Assembly: GCA_937995745.1 (NCBI GenBank)
Contig: CALKIU010000010.1
Span: 1-15,951, forward strand
Length of the DNA: 15,951 bases
Direction of reading: 5' to 3'
Source of the DNA: an uncultured Bacillaceae bacterium
GTDB taxonomy: Bacteria; Bacillota; Bacilli; Bacillales; Cytobacillaceae
Shown here: one piece after another, positions 1 through 6,720 of the stretch
Layout of the letters: every line of letters begins with the position of its first letter
Position numbering within the stretch: the first letter of the stretch is position 1
The notes under the pieces: generated by a model
Seen by the model: only the letters and a program-made list of their open reading frames with translations
What the model was told of the DNA's origin: nothing
Database searches by the model: none
Made by a program: the position numbers and the translations under genes

Positions 1-32
1 TACTGCGGAAAGAAGCCAGGAAAGAAATGTTT

Positions 33-60
33 TCGGGGGATTGTCCCCGGATGTTATTTT
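33..60 (+). terminator. Probable terminator of the gene upstream of the window
   Basis: CGGGG (34-38) pairs with CCCCG (45-49) around a 6-base loop; an alternative register GGGGA/TCCCC leaves a 3-base loop. A T-rich run (ATGTTATTTTTATT) follows. It probably ends the upstream operon, in B. subtilis the mtaB region (inference). The stem is short, so strength is uncertain. Confidence 0.6.
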
Positions 61-62
61 TA

Positions 63-91
63 TTGATCTCTGCCGGCTGTTGTATTATACT
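63..91 (+). promoter_or_regulatory. SigA-type promoter of rpsU-yqeY
   Basis: TTGATC (63-68), a 17-base spacer and TATACT (86-91) resemble the SigA consensus TTGACA-N17-TATAAT. The start point would be near 97-99, giving a leader of about 50 bases to rpsU. The -35 box follows directly on the T-run of the preceding terminator, so the two signals are packed together. Confidence 0.6.
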
Positions 92-130
92 TACAAAGTA
101 CACGTTTTTCGTGTTGTAAGTGTGTTTTTT
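90..130 (+). promoter_or_regulatory. Inverted repeat and T-run in the rpsU leader
   Basis: CTTACAA (90-96) is exactly complementary to TTGTAAG (114-120). Inside it ACACG (100-104) pairs with CGTGT (110-114) around a TTTTT loop. A TGTG spacer and six Ts (125-130) follow. On read-through RNA this could be a second terminator. RNA started at the local promoter would lack the 5' outer arm and keep only the inner hairpin. The outer palindrome could also be a DNA operator at the start point. Its role is unknown. Confidence 0.4.
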
Positions 131-148
131 CGGAGGGAGGGAAAGAGA

Positions 149-322
149 ATGTCTAAAACGATTGTCCGTAAAAACGAGTCGCTTGATGATGCTCTTCGTC
201 GCTTCAAACGGGAAGTTTCAAGAACAGGAACATTGAAAGAGTTTAGAAAGCGCGAATATTACGAAAAACCGAGCGTGAGACGCAAAAAAAAGTCTGAAGC
301 TGCCAGAAGACGGAAGCATTGA
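149..322 (+). CDS. rpsU: 30S ribosomal protein S21
   Basis: The 57-residue protein begins MSKTIVRKNESLDDALRRFK and ends in a strongly basic tail (RRKKKSEAARRRKH). This is the S21 signature, and 57 residues is the usual length in Bacillus. S21 is a late, peripheral protein of the small subunit, near the site where the anti-Shine-Dalgarno end of 16S rRNA lies. ATG 149 is chosen because GGAGGGAGG (132-140) stands 8 bases upstream; a longer in-frame reading from position 41 has no ribosome site and crosses the promoter. yqeY follows after 16 bases, so the two form an operon, as in B. subtilis. Confidence 0.97.
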   Translation: MSKTIVRKNESLDDALRRFKREVSRTGTLKEFRKREYYEKPSVRRKKKSEAARRRKH

Positions 323-338
323 GAGAGGTGTCGCTGAT

Positions 339-782
339 TTGAGTCTTCTCGAACGTTTAAACGAAGATATGAAAGAAGCGATGAAGAACAAGGAAAAAGA
401 CAGGCTCTCAGTCATTCGGATGATCAAAGCCGCTCTGCAAAATGAAGCGATTCGCACCGGAGGCGAATTAACCGAAGACGAAGAGTTGGCTGTTCTTTCT
501 CGTGAAGTTAAACAACGAAAAGACTCCCTCCGTGAATTTGAAAAAGCCGGTCGGCAGGACCTTGTCGACAAAGTTCGTACGGAATTAAAGTATGTGGAAG
601 CATATTTGCCCGAACCGCTTTCAGAGGAAGAGATAGTGGCACTGATAAAACAAGCTATTTCAGATACAGGGGCAACTTCAAAAGCTGATATGGGAAAAGT
701 GATGTCTGTCGTGATGCCGAAAGTGAAAGGCAGGGCAGACGGATCACTCGTTAATAAACTGGTTAGGCAATATTTGTCATAA
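339..782 (+). CDS. yqeY: YqeY/GatB-like protein of unknown function
   Basis: This 147-residue protein belongs to the YqeY family, recognised from the start MSLLERLNEDMKEAMKNK, the segment AYLPEPLSEEEI and the C-terminal pattern DMGKVMSVVMPKVKGRADG. The family resembles the C-terminal tRNA-binding domain of the GatB subunit of Asp/Glu-tRNA amidotransferase, so a tRNA-related role is often proposed but not established. It lacks the catalytic part of GatB. The start is a TTG at 339 with GAGAGGTG (323-330) 8 bases upstream. It is the second gene of the rpsU operon and is followed 9 bases later by a strong terminator. Confidence 0.92.
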   Translation: MSLLERLNEDMKEAMKNKEKDRLSVIRMIKAALQNEAIRTGGELTEDEELAVLSREVKQRKDSLREFEKAGRQDLVDKVRTELKYVEAYLPEPLSEEEIVALIKQAISDTGATSKADMGKVMSVVMPKVKGRADGSLVNKLVRQYLS

Positions 783-791
783 GAAATATCG

Positions 792-818
792 GACTGCAGA
801 TTGTTCTGCAGTCTTTTT
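792..818 (+). terminator. Intrinsic terminator after rpsU-yqeY
   Basis: GACTGCAGA (792-800) and TCTGCAGTC (805-813) form a perfect 9-bp stem with a TTGT loop, followed by five Ts (814-818). Confidence 0.93.
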
Positions 819-1039
819 GCTTATTCGGCCGGATAAGGGACAATGCGGGGAAAGCAAGCCCCACGGTGACGAAAAGCTATGTTGTCAAAGTTTTTTATAT
901 GCTTTTGAAGAAAGGAAAATATTATTCCGCCCGTCAAGGCGGCATGCGCTCATTGCGGTCTTGACGGTAATTTTGAGTTAACAACCGGTATGCAGTATGG
1001 TAGATTAACATTGAAAAGATAAAAATTTTCAGGATTTCA
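819..1039. other. Gene-free stretch before the SigW promoter
   Basis: No credible gene was found. The clearest structure is a perfect 8-bp inverted repeat, CCGTCAAG (931-938) and CTTGACGG (960-967), with 21 bases between the arms and no T-run after it. TTGAGT (973-978), 17 bases and TATGGT (996-1001) form a weak SigA-like pair that could give basal transcription of nfeD-floA. GGGG (847-850) and CCCC (859-862) could form another small hairpin. Confidence 0.35.
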
Positions 1040-1067
1040 TGAAACCTGGTTTCGTTTTATCCGTATA
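1040..1067 (+). promoter_or_regulatory. SigW (ECF sigma factor) promoter of nfeD-floA-yqfB
   Basis: TGAAAC (1040-1045), exactly 16 bases, then CGTATA (1062-1067) matches the SigW consensus TGAAAC-N16-CGTATA. In B. subtilis the same operon (yqeZ-yqfA-yqfB) is in the SigW regulon, which responds to envelope stress and membrane-active antimicrobials. The leader to nfeD would be about 80 bases. The -35 box lies in the palindrome GAAACC-T-GGTTTC (1041-1053). Confidence 0.93.
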
Positions 1068-1155
1068 AATTCGTAGCGGATGTTTGCGGCAATGATTGAG
1101 TAGCTCCTATGCTTATAAGTGGAGACGAATTTTTCCAGAGAGGAGGGGGCAAAGA

Positions 1156-2490
1156 ATGAAATTTGCACGCCGGGCGATACTGATGGCCTTTATTCTTCTT
1201 TTCGTATTTGCTATCATTCCGCTGAAAGGCGCTGCCGGTGAAGGGGATATCGTATATGTGGCTCCCATTGAGAAAGAAGTGGAAAGAGGCTTGGCGGCTT
1301 TTCTCGATAGGGTGATCACCACGGCTGAAGAGGATGGCGCCCGGGCCATCATTTTTGAAATTGATACTCCCGGGGGATTTGTTGCCGCCGCCAATGAAAT
1401 TGCCAAGCTTTTTTCGTCCACGGATATCAAATTGATTTCATTTATAAATAAGCAAGCGTTGTCAGCAGGATCGTACATTGCTTTATATACGGACGAAATC
1501 TATATGACGCCCGGATCGACCATGGGTGCCGCCGCCGTTGTGGATCAAAAAGGAAACATGGCGGATAAGAAAGCCCAATCTTATTGGAAAAAAGCGATGA
1601 AAGGCGCCGCTGAGCAAGGCGGCAGGGATCCTCTGTATGCGGTTGCCATGGCGGATGAAAGTGTCGATTTGCCGGAATACGACGCAAAAAAGGGAGAACT
1701 TCTGACCCTTACCGCGGCACAGGCATTGGAAGTGGGCTACTCGGAGGGAACGGTCAACAGCCTTGACGAATTATTGGAAAAAGCGGGGTTGGCCGATGCG
1801 AAAGTCATCCACATTGAACCGACCTTTGCCGAGAAACTGGCGAGATTTCTTACAAATCCTGCGGTCGTTGCCATCTTGTTGATGGTTGCCAGCCTCGGGC
1901 TTGTAGTGGAACTATTTACTCCGGGCTTTGGCGTGGCTGGAATTACGGGTTTATCCGCACTTGCTCTGTTCTTTTTCGGCCATCTGGTGGCCGGCTTTGC
2001 CGGATACGAATCGCTCATTCTTTTTATCATCGGTATTGTTCTTGTCATTTTGGAGTTTTTCCTGCCCGGCGGGATTGCCGGTGTTCTCGGATTTTTGGCG
2101 ATTGCGGGCAGCCTGTTTTTGGCTGCGGAAAATATCGTGACGATGGGTCTTTCCATATTGGCGGCCATCGCTGCAGCTATCCTTTTATCAATCATAATGG
2201 TGAAGGTGTTTGGTAAGAGAATGAAAATCTTTAAGAAACTGATTTTAAAAGATTCGACGAGTACGGAAAAAGGATATGTGTCCAACCGAAACCGAACGGA
2301 ACTAATCGGTCTTGAAGGGATAGCCATCACTCCTCTCCGTCCTTCCGGCACGGTGCTTATCGAGGATGAACGCATCGATGTTGTCAGTGAGGGGAATTTT
2401 ATTCAAAAAGGGCAGAAAGTAAAAATCATTAAAGCGGAAGGCTCGCGGATTGTTGTGCGCGAATTGCCGGAAGAAGAAAATGAACAATAA
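1156..2490 (+). CDS. yqeZ: Long-form NfeD membrane serine protease family protein (YqeZ-like)
   Basis: The 444-residue protein has an N-terminal signal or anchor segment (about 7-27), a ClpP/SppA-like protease domain (about 30-225), about five membrane spans (235-351) and a soluble C-terminal NfeD OB-fold (about 383-438). IDTPGG (69-74) and the serine motif ALSAGSYIAL (101-110) are visible. By analogy with archaeal PH1510, S103 would be the catalytic serine and a lysine near 145 its partner; the lysine is an inference. NfeD proteins accompany flotillin or stomatin partners, here FloA 36 bases downstream. ATG 1156 has AGGAGGGGG (1141-1149) upstream. An upstream in-frame TTG at 1096 has no ribosome site. 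Length agrees with B. subtilis YqeZ (about 437 residues). Confidence 0.93.
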   Translation: MKFARRAILMAFILLFVFAIIPLKGAAGEGDIVYVAPIEKEVERGLAAFLDRVITTAEEDGARAIIFEIDTPGGFVAAANEIAKLFSSTDIKLISFINKQALSAGSYIALYTDEIYMTPGSTMGAAAVVDQKGNMADKKAQSYWKKAMKGAAEQGGRDPLYAVAMADESVDLPEYDAKKGELLTLTAAQALEVGYSEGTVNSLDELLEKAGLADAKVIHIEPTFAEKLARFLTNPAVVAILLMVASLGLVVELFTPGFGVAGITGLSALALFFFGHLVAGFAGYESLILFIIGIVLVILEFFLPGGIAGVLGFLAIAGSLFLAAENIVTMGLSILAAIAAAILLSIIMVKVFGKRMKIFKKLILKDSTSTEKGYVSNRNRTELIGLEGIAITPLRPSGTVLIEDERIDVVSEGNFIQKGQKVKIIKAEGSRIVVRELPEEENEQ

Positions 2491-2526
2491 AAAATAAAAC
2501 AGAACTGATTAAAGGAGGAACAATTA

Positions 2527-3537
2527 GTGGGTTTAAGTGCAGAGGCAATTTTTATGTTAGTCGTGGTGGCATTGGCCATTATTGTGCTTGCCGTCATTCT
2601 GACTTTTGTTCCGGTGATGCTGTGGATTTCCGCATTGGCAGCCGGAGTTAAGGTGAGCATTTTTACGCTCATCGGGATGAGATTAAGACGGGTCATCCCG
2701 AGCCGGGTGATCAATCCGTTGATTAAAGCCCACAAAGCGGGGCTCAATTTGACGACCAACCAGTTGGAGAGCCACTATCTGGCCGGCGGCAACGTCGACC
2801 GGGTGGTCAATGCATTGATTGCCGCACAAAGGGCGAATATTGAACTGTCTTTTGAACGGTGCGCGGCGATCGATTTGGCAGGTCGGGACGTTTTGGAAGC
2901 CGTGCAAATGAGCGTGAATCCGAAAGTCATTGAAACGCCGTTTATTTCCGGGGTGGCATTAAACGGAATTGAGGTAAAAGCGAAAGCGAGAATCACCGTC
3001 AGGGCAAACATCGACCGCCTCGTCGGGGGTGCCGGGGAAGAAACAATCATCGCCCGCGTCGGCGAAGGTATCGTTTCCACCATCGGAAGTTCCGAGAGTC
3101 ATTTCCAAGTGTTAGAAAATCCAGATTCCATTTCCCAAACCGTCTTGGCAAAAGGTTTGGATTCCGGAACGGCTTTTGAAATTTTGTCCATCGACATTGC
3201 GGACGTCGATGTCGGCAAGAATATTGGCGCCGCATTGCAGCAAGAACAGGCGGAAGCGGATAAGAAAATCGCCCAAGCGAAAGCGGAAGAGCGCCGGGCG
3301 ATGGCTGTGGCGAAGGAACAAGAAATGAAGGCGCGCGTGCAAGAAATGAAGGCAAAAGTGGTCGAAGCCGAAGCGCAAGTGCCTCTCGCAATGGCGGAAG
3401 CTTTGCGGACGGGAAAAATCGGCATCATGGATTATATGAATTTCCGCAATATTGAAGCAGACACGCAAATGCGCACGTCCATCGGAAAGATGACGGACGG
3501 GGAAGATAAAAGCAAAAAAGACGGAGGCAGGAAATAG
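2527..3537 (+). CDS. floA: Flotillin-like protein FloA
   Basis: The 336-residue protein starts with a hydrophobic membrane segment (about 8-48), continues into the conserved RVIPSRVINPLIKAHKAGL region, a PHB/SPFH-like domain, and an Ala/Glu/Lys-rich coiled coil (about 235-290, many EA and KA repeats). It ends in a charged tail. FloA scaffolds functional membrane microdomains and affects membrane fluidity, secretion and envelope-stress resistance. Length is close to B. subtilis FloA (331). Translation starts at GTG 2527, 8 bases after AAAGGAGG (2511-2518). It lies between NfeD and YqfB under the SigW promoter. Confidence 0.96.
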   Translation: MGLSAEAIFMLVVVALAIIVLAVILTFVPVMLWISALAAGVKVSIFTLIGMRLRRVIPSRVINPLIKAHKAGLNLTTNQLESHYLAGGNVDRVVNALIAAQRANIELSFERCAAIDLAGRDVLEAVQMSVNPKVIETPFISGVALNGIEVKAKARITVRANIDRLVGGAGEETIIARVGEGIVSTIGSSESHFQVLENPDSISQTVLAKGLDSGTAFEILSIDIADVDVGKNIGAALQQEQAEADKKIAQAKAEERRAMAVAKEQEMKARVQEMKAKVVEAEAQVPLAMAEALRTGKIGIMDYMNFRNIEADTQMRTSIGKMTDGEDKSKKDGGRK

Positions 3538-3564
3538 TGTCCTTCGGAAGGGAGGGGCTCCCTG

Positions 3565-4053
3565 ATGGAATTTTTGTTTGACAATCCGCTATTGTTATTC
3601 ATCATTTTGGCACTCATTTCCGCGGCCTTTAAGAGGGAAGGTTCGCGGGAAGAAAAAAGAAAGACTGTGCCTCCCGGCAATCCTTTTCCCGAGCCGGAAC
3701 CGTTGGACATTCCCGAACCGAAGATGATTCCGGATTTTGAACCGGAACAGGACCGAAGAGCAGCGGAAATGCCTCCGCCGAGAGACATTTTCCGGGAAGA
3801 ACGAATAAAAATTGAAGAGAAATTGGCTGAGCTGGAAAAACAGGAGTCGGAACTCGCCGAAAAAGCGGAGCTGATAAAACAAGCCGCGCGCCGGCACTTG
3901 CGGGAAGAGGGGCGAGAACAGGCGGGCGGAGAAGAGAAAGGAATATTGGACCTGGACCAAAAAAGCCTGGTCAACGGCCTTATTTTGTCGGAGGTGCTCG
4001 GCCCGCCGCGGGCAAAGAGGCCCCACCGGTCCATGACTTTCCGCCGCCCGTGA
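3565..4053 (+). CDS. yqfB: YqfB-like small protein, function unknown
   Basis: I assign this 162-residue protein to YqfB mainly by position as third gene of the SigW operon. Residues 1-22 are hydrophobic (FLFDNPLLLFIILALISAAF), which suggests an N-terminal membrane anchor. Residues about 25-75 are rich in Pro, Glu and Arg, 78-122 are a Lys/Glu/Leu-rich likely coiled coil, and the tail contains LILSEVLGPPRAKRPHRS, the most conserved-looking part. No catalytic motif was recognised. ATG 3565 has GGAGGGG (3551-3557) 7 bases upstream. The gene begins 27 bases after floA and is followed by a strong terminator. A role as FloA or NfeD partner at the membrane is inferred only from its position. Confidence 0.8.
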   Translation: MEFLFDNPLLLFIILALISAAFKREGSREEKRKTVPPGNPFPEPEPLDIPEPKMIPDFEPEQDRRAAEMPPPRDIFREERIKIEEKLAELEKQESELAEKAELIKQAARRHLREEGREQAGGEEKGILDLDQKSLVNGLILSEVLGPPRAKRPHRSMTFRRP

Positions 4054-4066
4054 TGAAAAAATGTGC

Positions 4067-4092
4067 TATAACCCCCCTTCATCTCATACATA
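4067..4092 (+). promoter_or_regulatory. Possible SigE-type promoter of yqfC-yqfD
   Basis: CATACATA (4085-4092) matches most of the SigE -10 consensus CATACAnT. TATAAC (4067-4072), 12 bases upstream, resembles the SigE -35 element only in its ATA core, and the spacing is short. B. subtilis yqfC and yqfD are expressed with the mother-cell SigE regulon. A start from here would fall near 4099-4101, leaving a leader of about 15 bases that begins at the ribosome site. Confidence 0.3.
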
Positions 4093-4114
4093 TGGGATGA
4101 AGGGGGGTCTTTTT
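4071..4114 (+). terminator. Strong terminator after yqfB, overlapping the yqfC ribosome site
   Basis: ACCCCCCTTCATC (4071-4083) and GATGAAGGGGGGT (4096-4108) form a perfect 13-bp stem. One G·T pair and three more pairs extend it to an ACAT loop (4088-4091). TCTTTTT (4108-4114) gives the T-run. The 3' arm AAGGGGGG (4100-4107) is also the only Shine-Dalgarno candidate for yqfC, whose ATG starts at 4115. Confidence 0.92.
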
Positions 4115-4399
4115 ATGGCAAAAGCGTGGGGAAAACAAATAAGAAATTGGCTCGCCAAACATTTGGAACTTCCACCGGATGTCATGATGGATTTGCCCCG
4201 AATCACGATGATTGGACAAATTCATATTTATATTGAAAACCATAAAGGCCTCCTTGCCTTTTCGGACAAAGAGCTCCGGCTTTTGTTGACGCAAGGACAG
4301 TTGCTGATAAAAGGAAAAAGTTTTGTCATTAAAACGATCCTTCCGGAAGAAATATTGTTGGAAGGAGAAATCAATCAGGTGGTTTTCATTCGTGAGTAA
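4115..4399 (+). CDS. yqfC: Sporulation protein YqfC (YabP/YqfC family)
   Basis: The 94-residue product starts MAKAWGKQIRNWLAKHLELP and contains LPRITMIGQIHIYIENHKGLLAFSDKELRL-type sequence, characteristic of the YabP/YqfC family of sporulation proteins. The B. subtilis protein has about 93 residues. Members are linked to sporulation, but their biochemical role is not established. ATG 4115 is chosen by the family N-terminus and by AAGGGGGG (4100-4107) 7 bases upstream; earlier in-frame ATGs at 4061 and 4097 lie in or before the terminator hairpin and lack a ribosome site. yqfD follows after 56 bases and is probably co-transcribed. Confidence 0.92.
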   Translation: MAKAWGKQIRNWLAKHLELPPDVMMDLPRITMIGQIHIYIENHKGLLAFSDKELRLLLTQGQLLIKGKSFVIKTILPEEILLEGEINQVVFIRE

Positions 4400-4455
4400 T
4401 GACATGTTTCATCCCCGCCATAATTCCGGAATGATTGAAGTACGGGAGGTAGAAC

Positions 4456-5649
4456 ATGAAAAACCAATGGATTCATTATTTTTCGGGGACGGTGACCGTC
4501 ACAGCGACAGGACAAGGGCTGGAAAGATTGCTCAATACTTTGGTGCGAAACCAAATTTCCGTGTGGAATGTCAAGTGGCGCGGCCCAAACGAGCTTATAT
4601 TTTGCGTTAGCCTGGCTGATGCCAAAAAACTCCGGCCGTTTGTCCGCAAACATAAGTGCAAAATTTTGTTTGCAAAACGGACAGGCTTTCCGTTTTTTGC
4701 AAAAAAGATGCTGAGGAACAGCGGATTTCTGGCCGGGGCACTCATATTTATGATTGTTATTTTCCTCCTTTCAAACATGATCTGGAAGATAGAAATAGAA
4801 GGCGCCGAACCGGCGACAGAATATAAAATTGAGAAAGCATTGAAAGAAATGGGCGTCACCAGGGGGAAACTCCAGTTTTTAACGGAAACGCCGGAATCGA
4901 TCCAGCATCAATTGACAAGCAAGATCGATGAAATCACCTGGGTGGGTGTGAAACTTTCAGGCACAACTTACCATCTTCGGGTTGTGGAGAAAAGTGAACC
5001 GAAAAAAAAGGAAAACCCCGGTCCGCAAAATCTTGTTGCCAAGAAAAAAGCGGTCATAGTTGATATGTTTGTTGAGGAAGGAGAGCCTAGAGTAGAGATT
5101 CACGATTTGGTTAAACCGGGACAGATTCTCGTATCGGGAGAAATTGGCAAAGAAGGGGAGACGAAGCTTGTGCCCGCCAAAGGGGAAATTTACGGGGAAA
5201 TTTGGTACAGATCCGATGTTGTCCTGCCTTTGGAAAGCCGTTTTCAAGTATTTAGCGGCAAGGAAGCGAGATCCCGCTTTTTACAGCTGGGAAAAATATC
5301 AATCCCGCTTTGGAGCGCAGAAAAATCAGGTTTTAAAAACTTTGAAACGGAAACTTCCACAAGAGAGTTCCGGTTTTTAAACCGGCGCCTTCCCTTTGCG
5401 TACGTGACGGAAATCCACAGGGAAAGCGAAATCATCACGAGAAAATATTCGGATCAGGACGCGCTTAAAGTTGCCCGAGAGATGGCCAGAAGGGATTTGC
5501 AAAACAAGTTGCCTGAAGATGCCGTTATTAAAGATGAAAAAATTTTGCACCACAGTAATCGGAATGGTAAAGTATACTTGAAAATACTCTTTCATGTGTA
5601 TGAAAATATCGCAAAAGAACAACCAATCATTCAAGGAGAGTCCGAATGA
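4456..5649 (+). CDS. yqfD: Sporulation protein YqfD
   Basis: The 397-residue protein has a soluble N-terminal part (1-85), one strongly hydrophobic span (about 90-110, FLAGALIFMIVIFLLSNMIW) and a large C-terminal part that likely lies on the other side of the membrane. Length and layout match YqfD of B. subtilis (about 398 residues), a mother-cell membrane protein of sporulation. Its mechanism is not settled. No enzymatic motif was seen. ATG 4456 has GGGAGGT (4444-4450) 5 bases upstream. The stop overlaps the phoH start by four bases (ATGA, 5646-5649), so phoH is translationally coupled to it. Confidence 0.93.
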   Translation: MKNQWIHYFSGTVTVTATGQGLERLLNTLVRNQISVWNVKWRGPNELIFCVSLADAKKLRPFVRKHKCKILFAKRTGFPFFAKKMLRNSGFLAGALIFMIVIFLLSNMIWKIEIEGAEPATEYKIEKALKEMGVTRGKLQFLTETPESIQHQLTSKIDEITWVGVKLSGTTYHLRVVEKSEPKKKENPGPQNLVAKKKAVIVDMFVEEGEPRVEIHDLVKPGQILVSGEIGKEGETKLVPAKGEIYGEIWYRSDVVLPLESRFQVFSGKEARSRFLQLGKISIPLWSAEKSGFKNFETETSTREFRFLNRRLPFAYVTEIHRESEIITRKYSDQDALKVAREMARRDLQNKLPEDAVIKDEKILHHSNRNGKVYLKILFHVYENIAKEQPIIQGESE

Positions 5650-6617
5650 CAGGAGAATTGGAAACCATTAAAGTGCATTTAAAAGATCATAATGAGGCCG
5701 CCGCCCTTCTCGGAAATCATGACAAAAACATTAAAATCATCGAGGAAGAACTGAATGTATCCGTATTGACGAGAGGGGAGACGATCAATGTCTCCGGCGG
5801 CGAGGGGAACGTGCATCTTGTCGGCCAAATTCTCGACAATCTGTTGTACTGCGTCCGCCGGGGAATCAATATCAGCGAGCGGGATGTCTTATATGCCATT
5901 CAAATGGCGAAAAGAGGGGCACTGGACTATTTTAAAGAGATCTATGAAGAAGAAATTGCCAGGACTGCGAAAGGGAAAGCGATACGAGTCAAAACACTTG
6001 GACAGAAACAATATGTCACCGCCATGAAAAACAACGATCTTGTTTTTGGAATCGGTCCTGCCGGGACAGGAAAAACATATTTGGCAGTCGTCATGGCCGT
6101 CACGGCACTGAAAAACGGTTCAGTAAAAAGAATCATACTGACCCGGCCCGCGGTGGAAGCGGGGGAAAGTCTCGGCTTTCTGCCCGGGGATTTAAAGGAA
6201 AAGGTCGATCCGTATCTCCGCCCCCTTTATGACGCACTCCATGATGTTCTCGGGGTAGAGCATACCGCAAGGCTGATCGAGCGGGGAACGATTGAAATCG
6301 CACCGCTTGCATACATGCGCGGGCGGACTCTTGAAGAATCTTACGTGATTCTTGACGAAGCCCAAAACACTACGAGAGCCCAAATGAAAATGTTTTTAAC
6401 AAGGCTCGGCTTCGGTTCGAAAATGGTGATAACGGGAGACAAAACGCAAATCGACCTTCCGAAAGGAATCCGTTCCGGTTTGATTGAAGCGGAAACTATT
6501 TTGAAAGATATTAATGGAATTGAATTCGTTTATCTTGAGGAAAGCGATGTTGTCCGCCACCCATTGGTTTCCAAAATTATTCAGGCTTACGAAAAAGCGG
6601 AAAGATCACAGCAATAG
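5646..6617 (+). CDS. phoH: PhoH-family ATPase
   Basis: The 323-residue protein has a Walker A motif GPAGTGKT (137-144), a Walker B motif VILDEAQ (234-240) and the family motifs TRPAVEAGESLGFLPGD (166-182) and VITGDKTQIDLP (261-272). The N-terminal part (about 1-75) looks like the small KH-like domain common in Bacillus PhoH. PhoH proteins are P-loop NTPases related to superfamily-1 helicases; an RNA-related function is likely because phoH sits beside ybeY in very many bacteria, here with pgpH between them. The ribosome site is AAGGAGAG (5634-5641). The B. subtilis homologue has about 319 residues. The stop codon lies at the base of the following hairpin. Confidence 0.95.
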   Translation: MTGELETIKVHLKDHNEAAALLGNHDKNIKIIEEELNVSVLTRGETINVSGGEGNVHLVGQILDNLLYCVRRGINISERDVLYAIQMAKRGALDYFKEIYEEEIARTAKGKAIRVKTLGQKQYVTAMKNNDLVFGIGPAGTGKTYLAVVMAVTALKNGSVKRIILTRPAVEAGESLGFLPGDLKEKVDPYLRPLYDALHDVLGVEHTARLIERGTIEIAPLAYMRGRTLEESYVILDEAQNTTRAQMKMFLTRLGFGSKMVITGDKTQIDLPKGIRSGLIEAETILKDINGIEFVYLEESDVVRHPLVSKIIQAYEKAERSQQ

Positions 6618-6643
6618 CCGTTTGGAAATTTTCCAAACGGCTA
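6615..6643 (+). terminator. Hairpin at the phoH stop codon, possible weak terminator
   Basis: TAGCCGTTTGGAA (6615-6627) and TTCCAAACGGCTA (6631-6643) form a perfect 13-bp stem with a 3-base loop. The phoH TAG is the base of the stem. The following TTATGTTAT is a poor T-run, so it may terminate weakly or protect the 3' end of the mRNA. Confidence 0.65.
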
Positions 6644-6673
6644 TTATGTTATAAAGGTGTAAAATTTTTTAGT

Positions 6674-6701
6674 GTGAAAACGGTTAGAAAACTGATATGA
6701 T
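6674..6701 (+). promoter_or_regulatory. Possible extended -10 promoter for the pgpH leader
   Basis: TATGAT (6696-6701) is preceded by TG at 6693-6694, an extended -10. GTGAAA (6674-6679) is a 4/6 match to TTGACA at 16 bases. Transcripts would start near 6708, about 13 bases before the foldable segment at 6721. This would give pgpH a leader of about 250 bases. Confidence 0.45.
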
Positions 6702-6720
6702 TTTCATAACAGATGTCAAT

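Noticed and set aside
41..148. 36-residue N-terminal extension of S21
   Set aside because: It overlaps the upstream terminator and promoter, and S21 in this group has 57 residues starting MSKT.
1096..1155. 20-residue N-terminal extension of NfeD from TTG 1096
   Set aside because: There is no ribosome site before 1096, and the extension would precede a clear signal segment. AGGAGGGGG points to ATG 1156.
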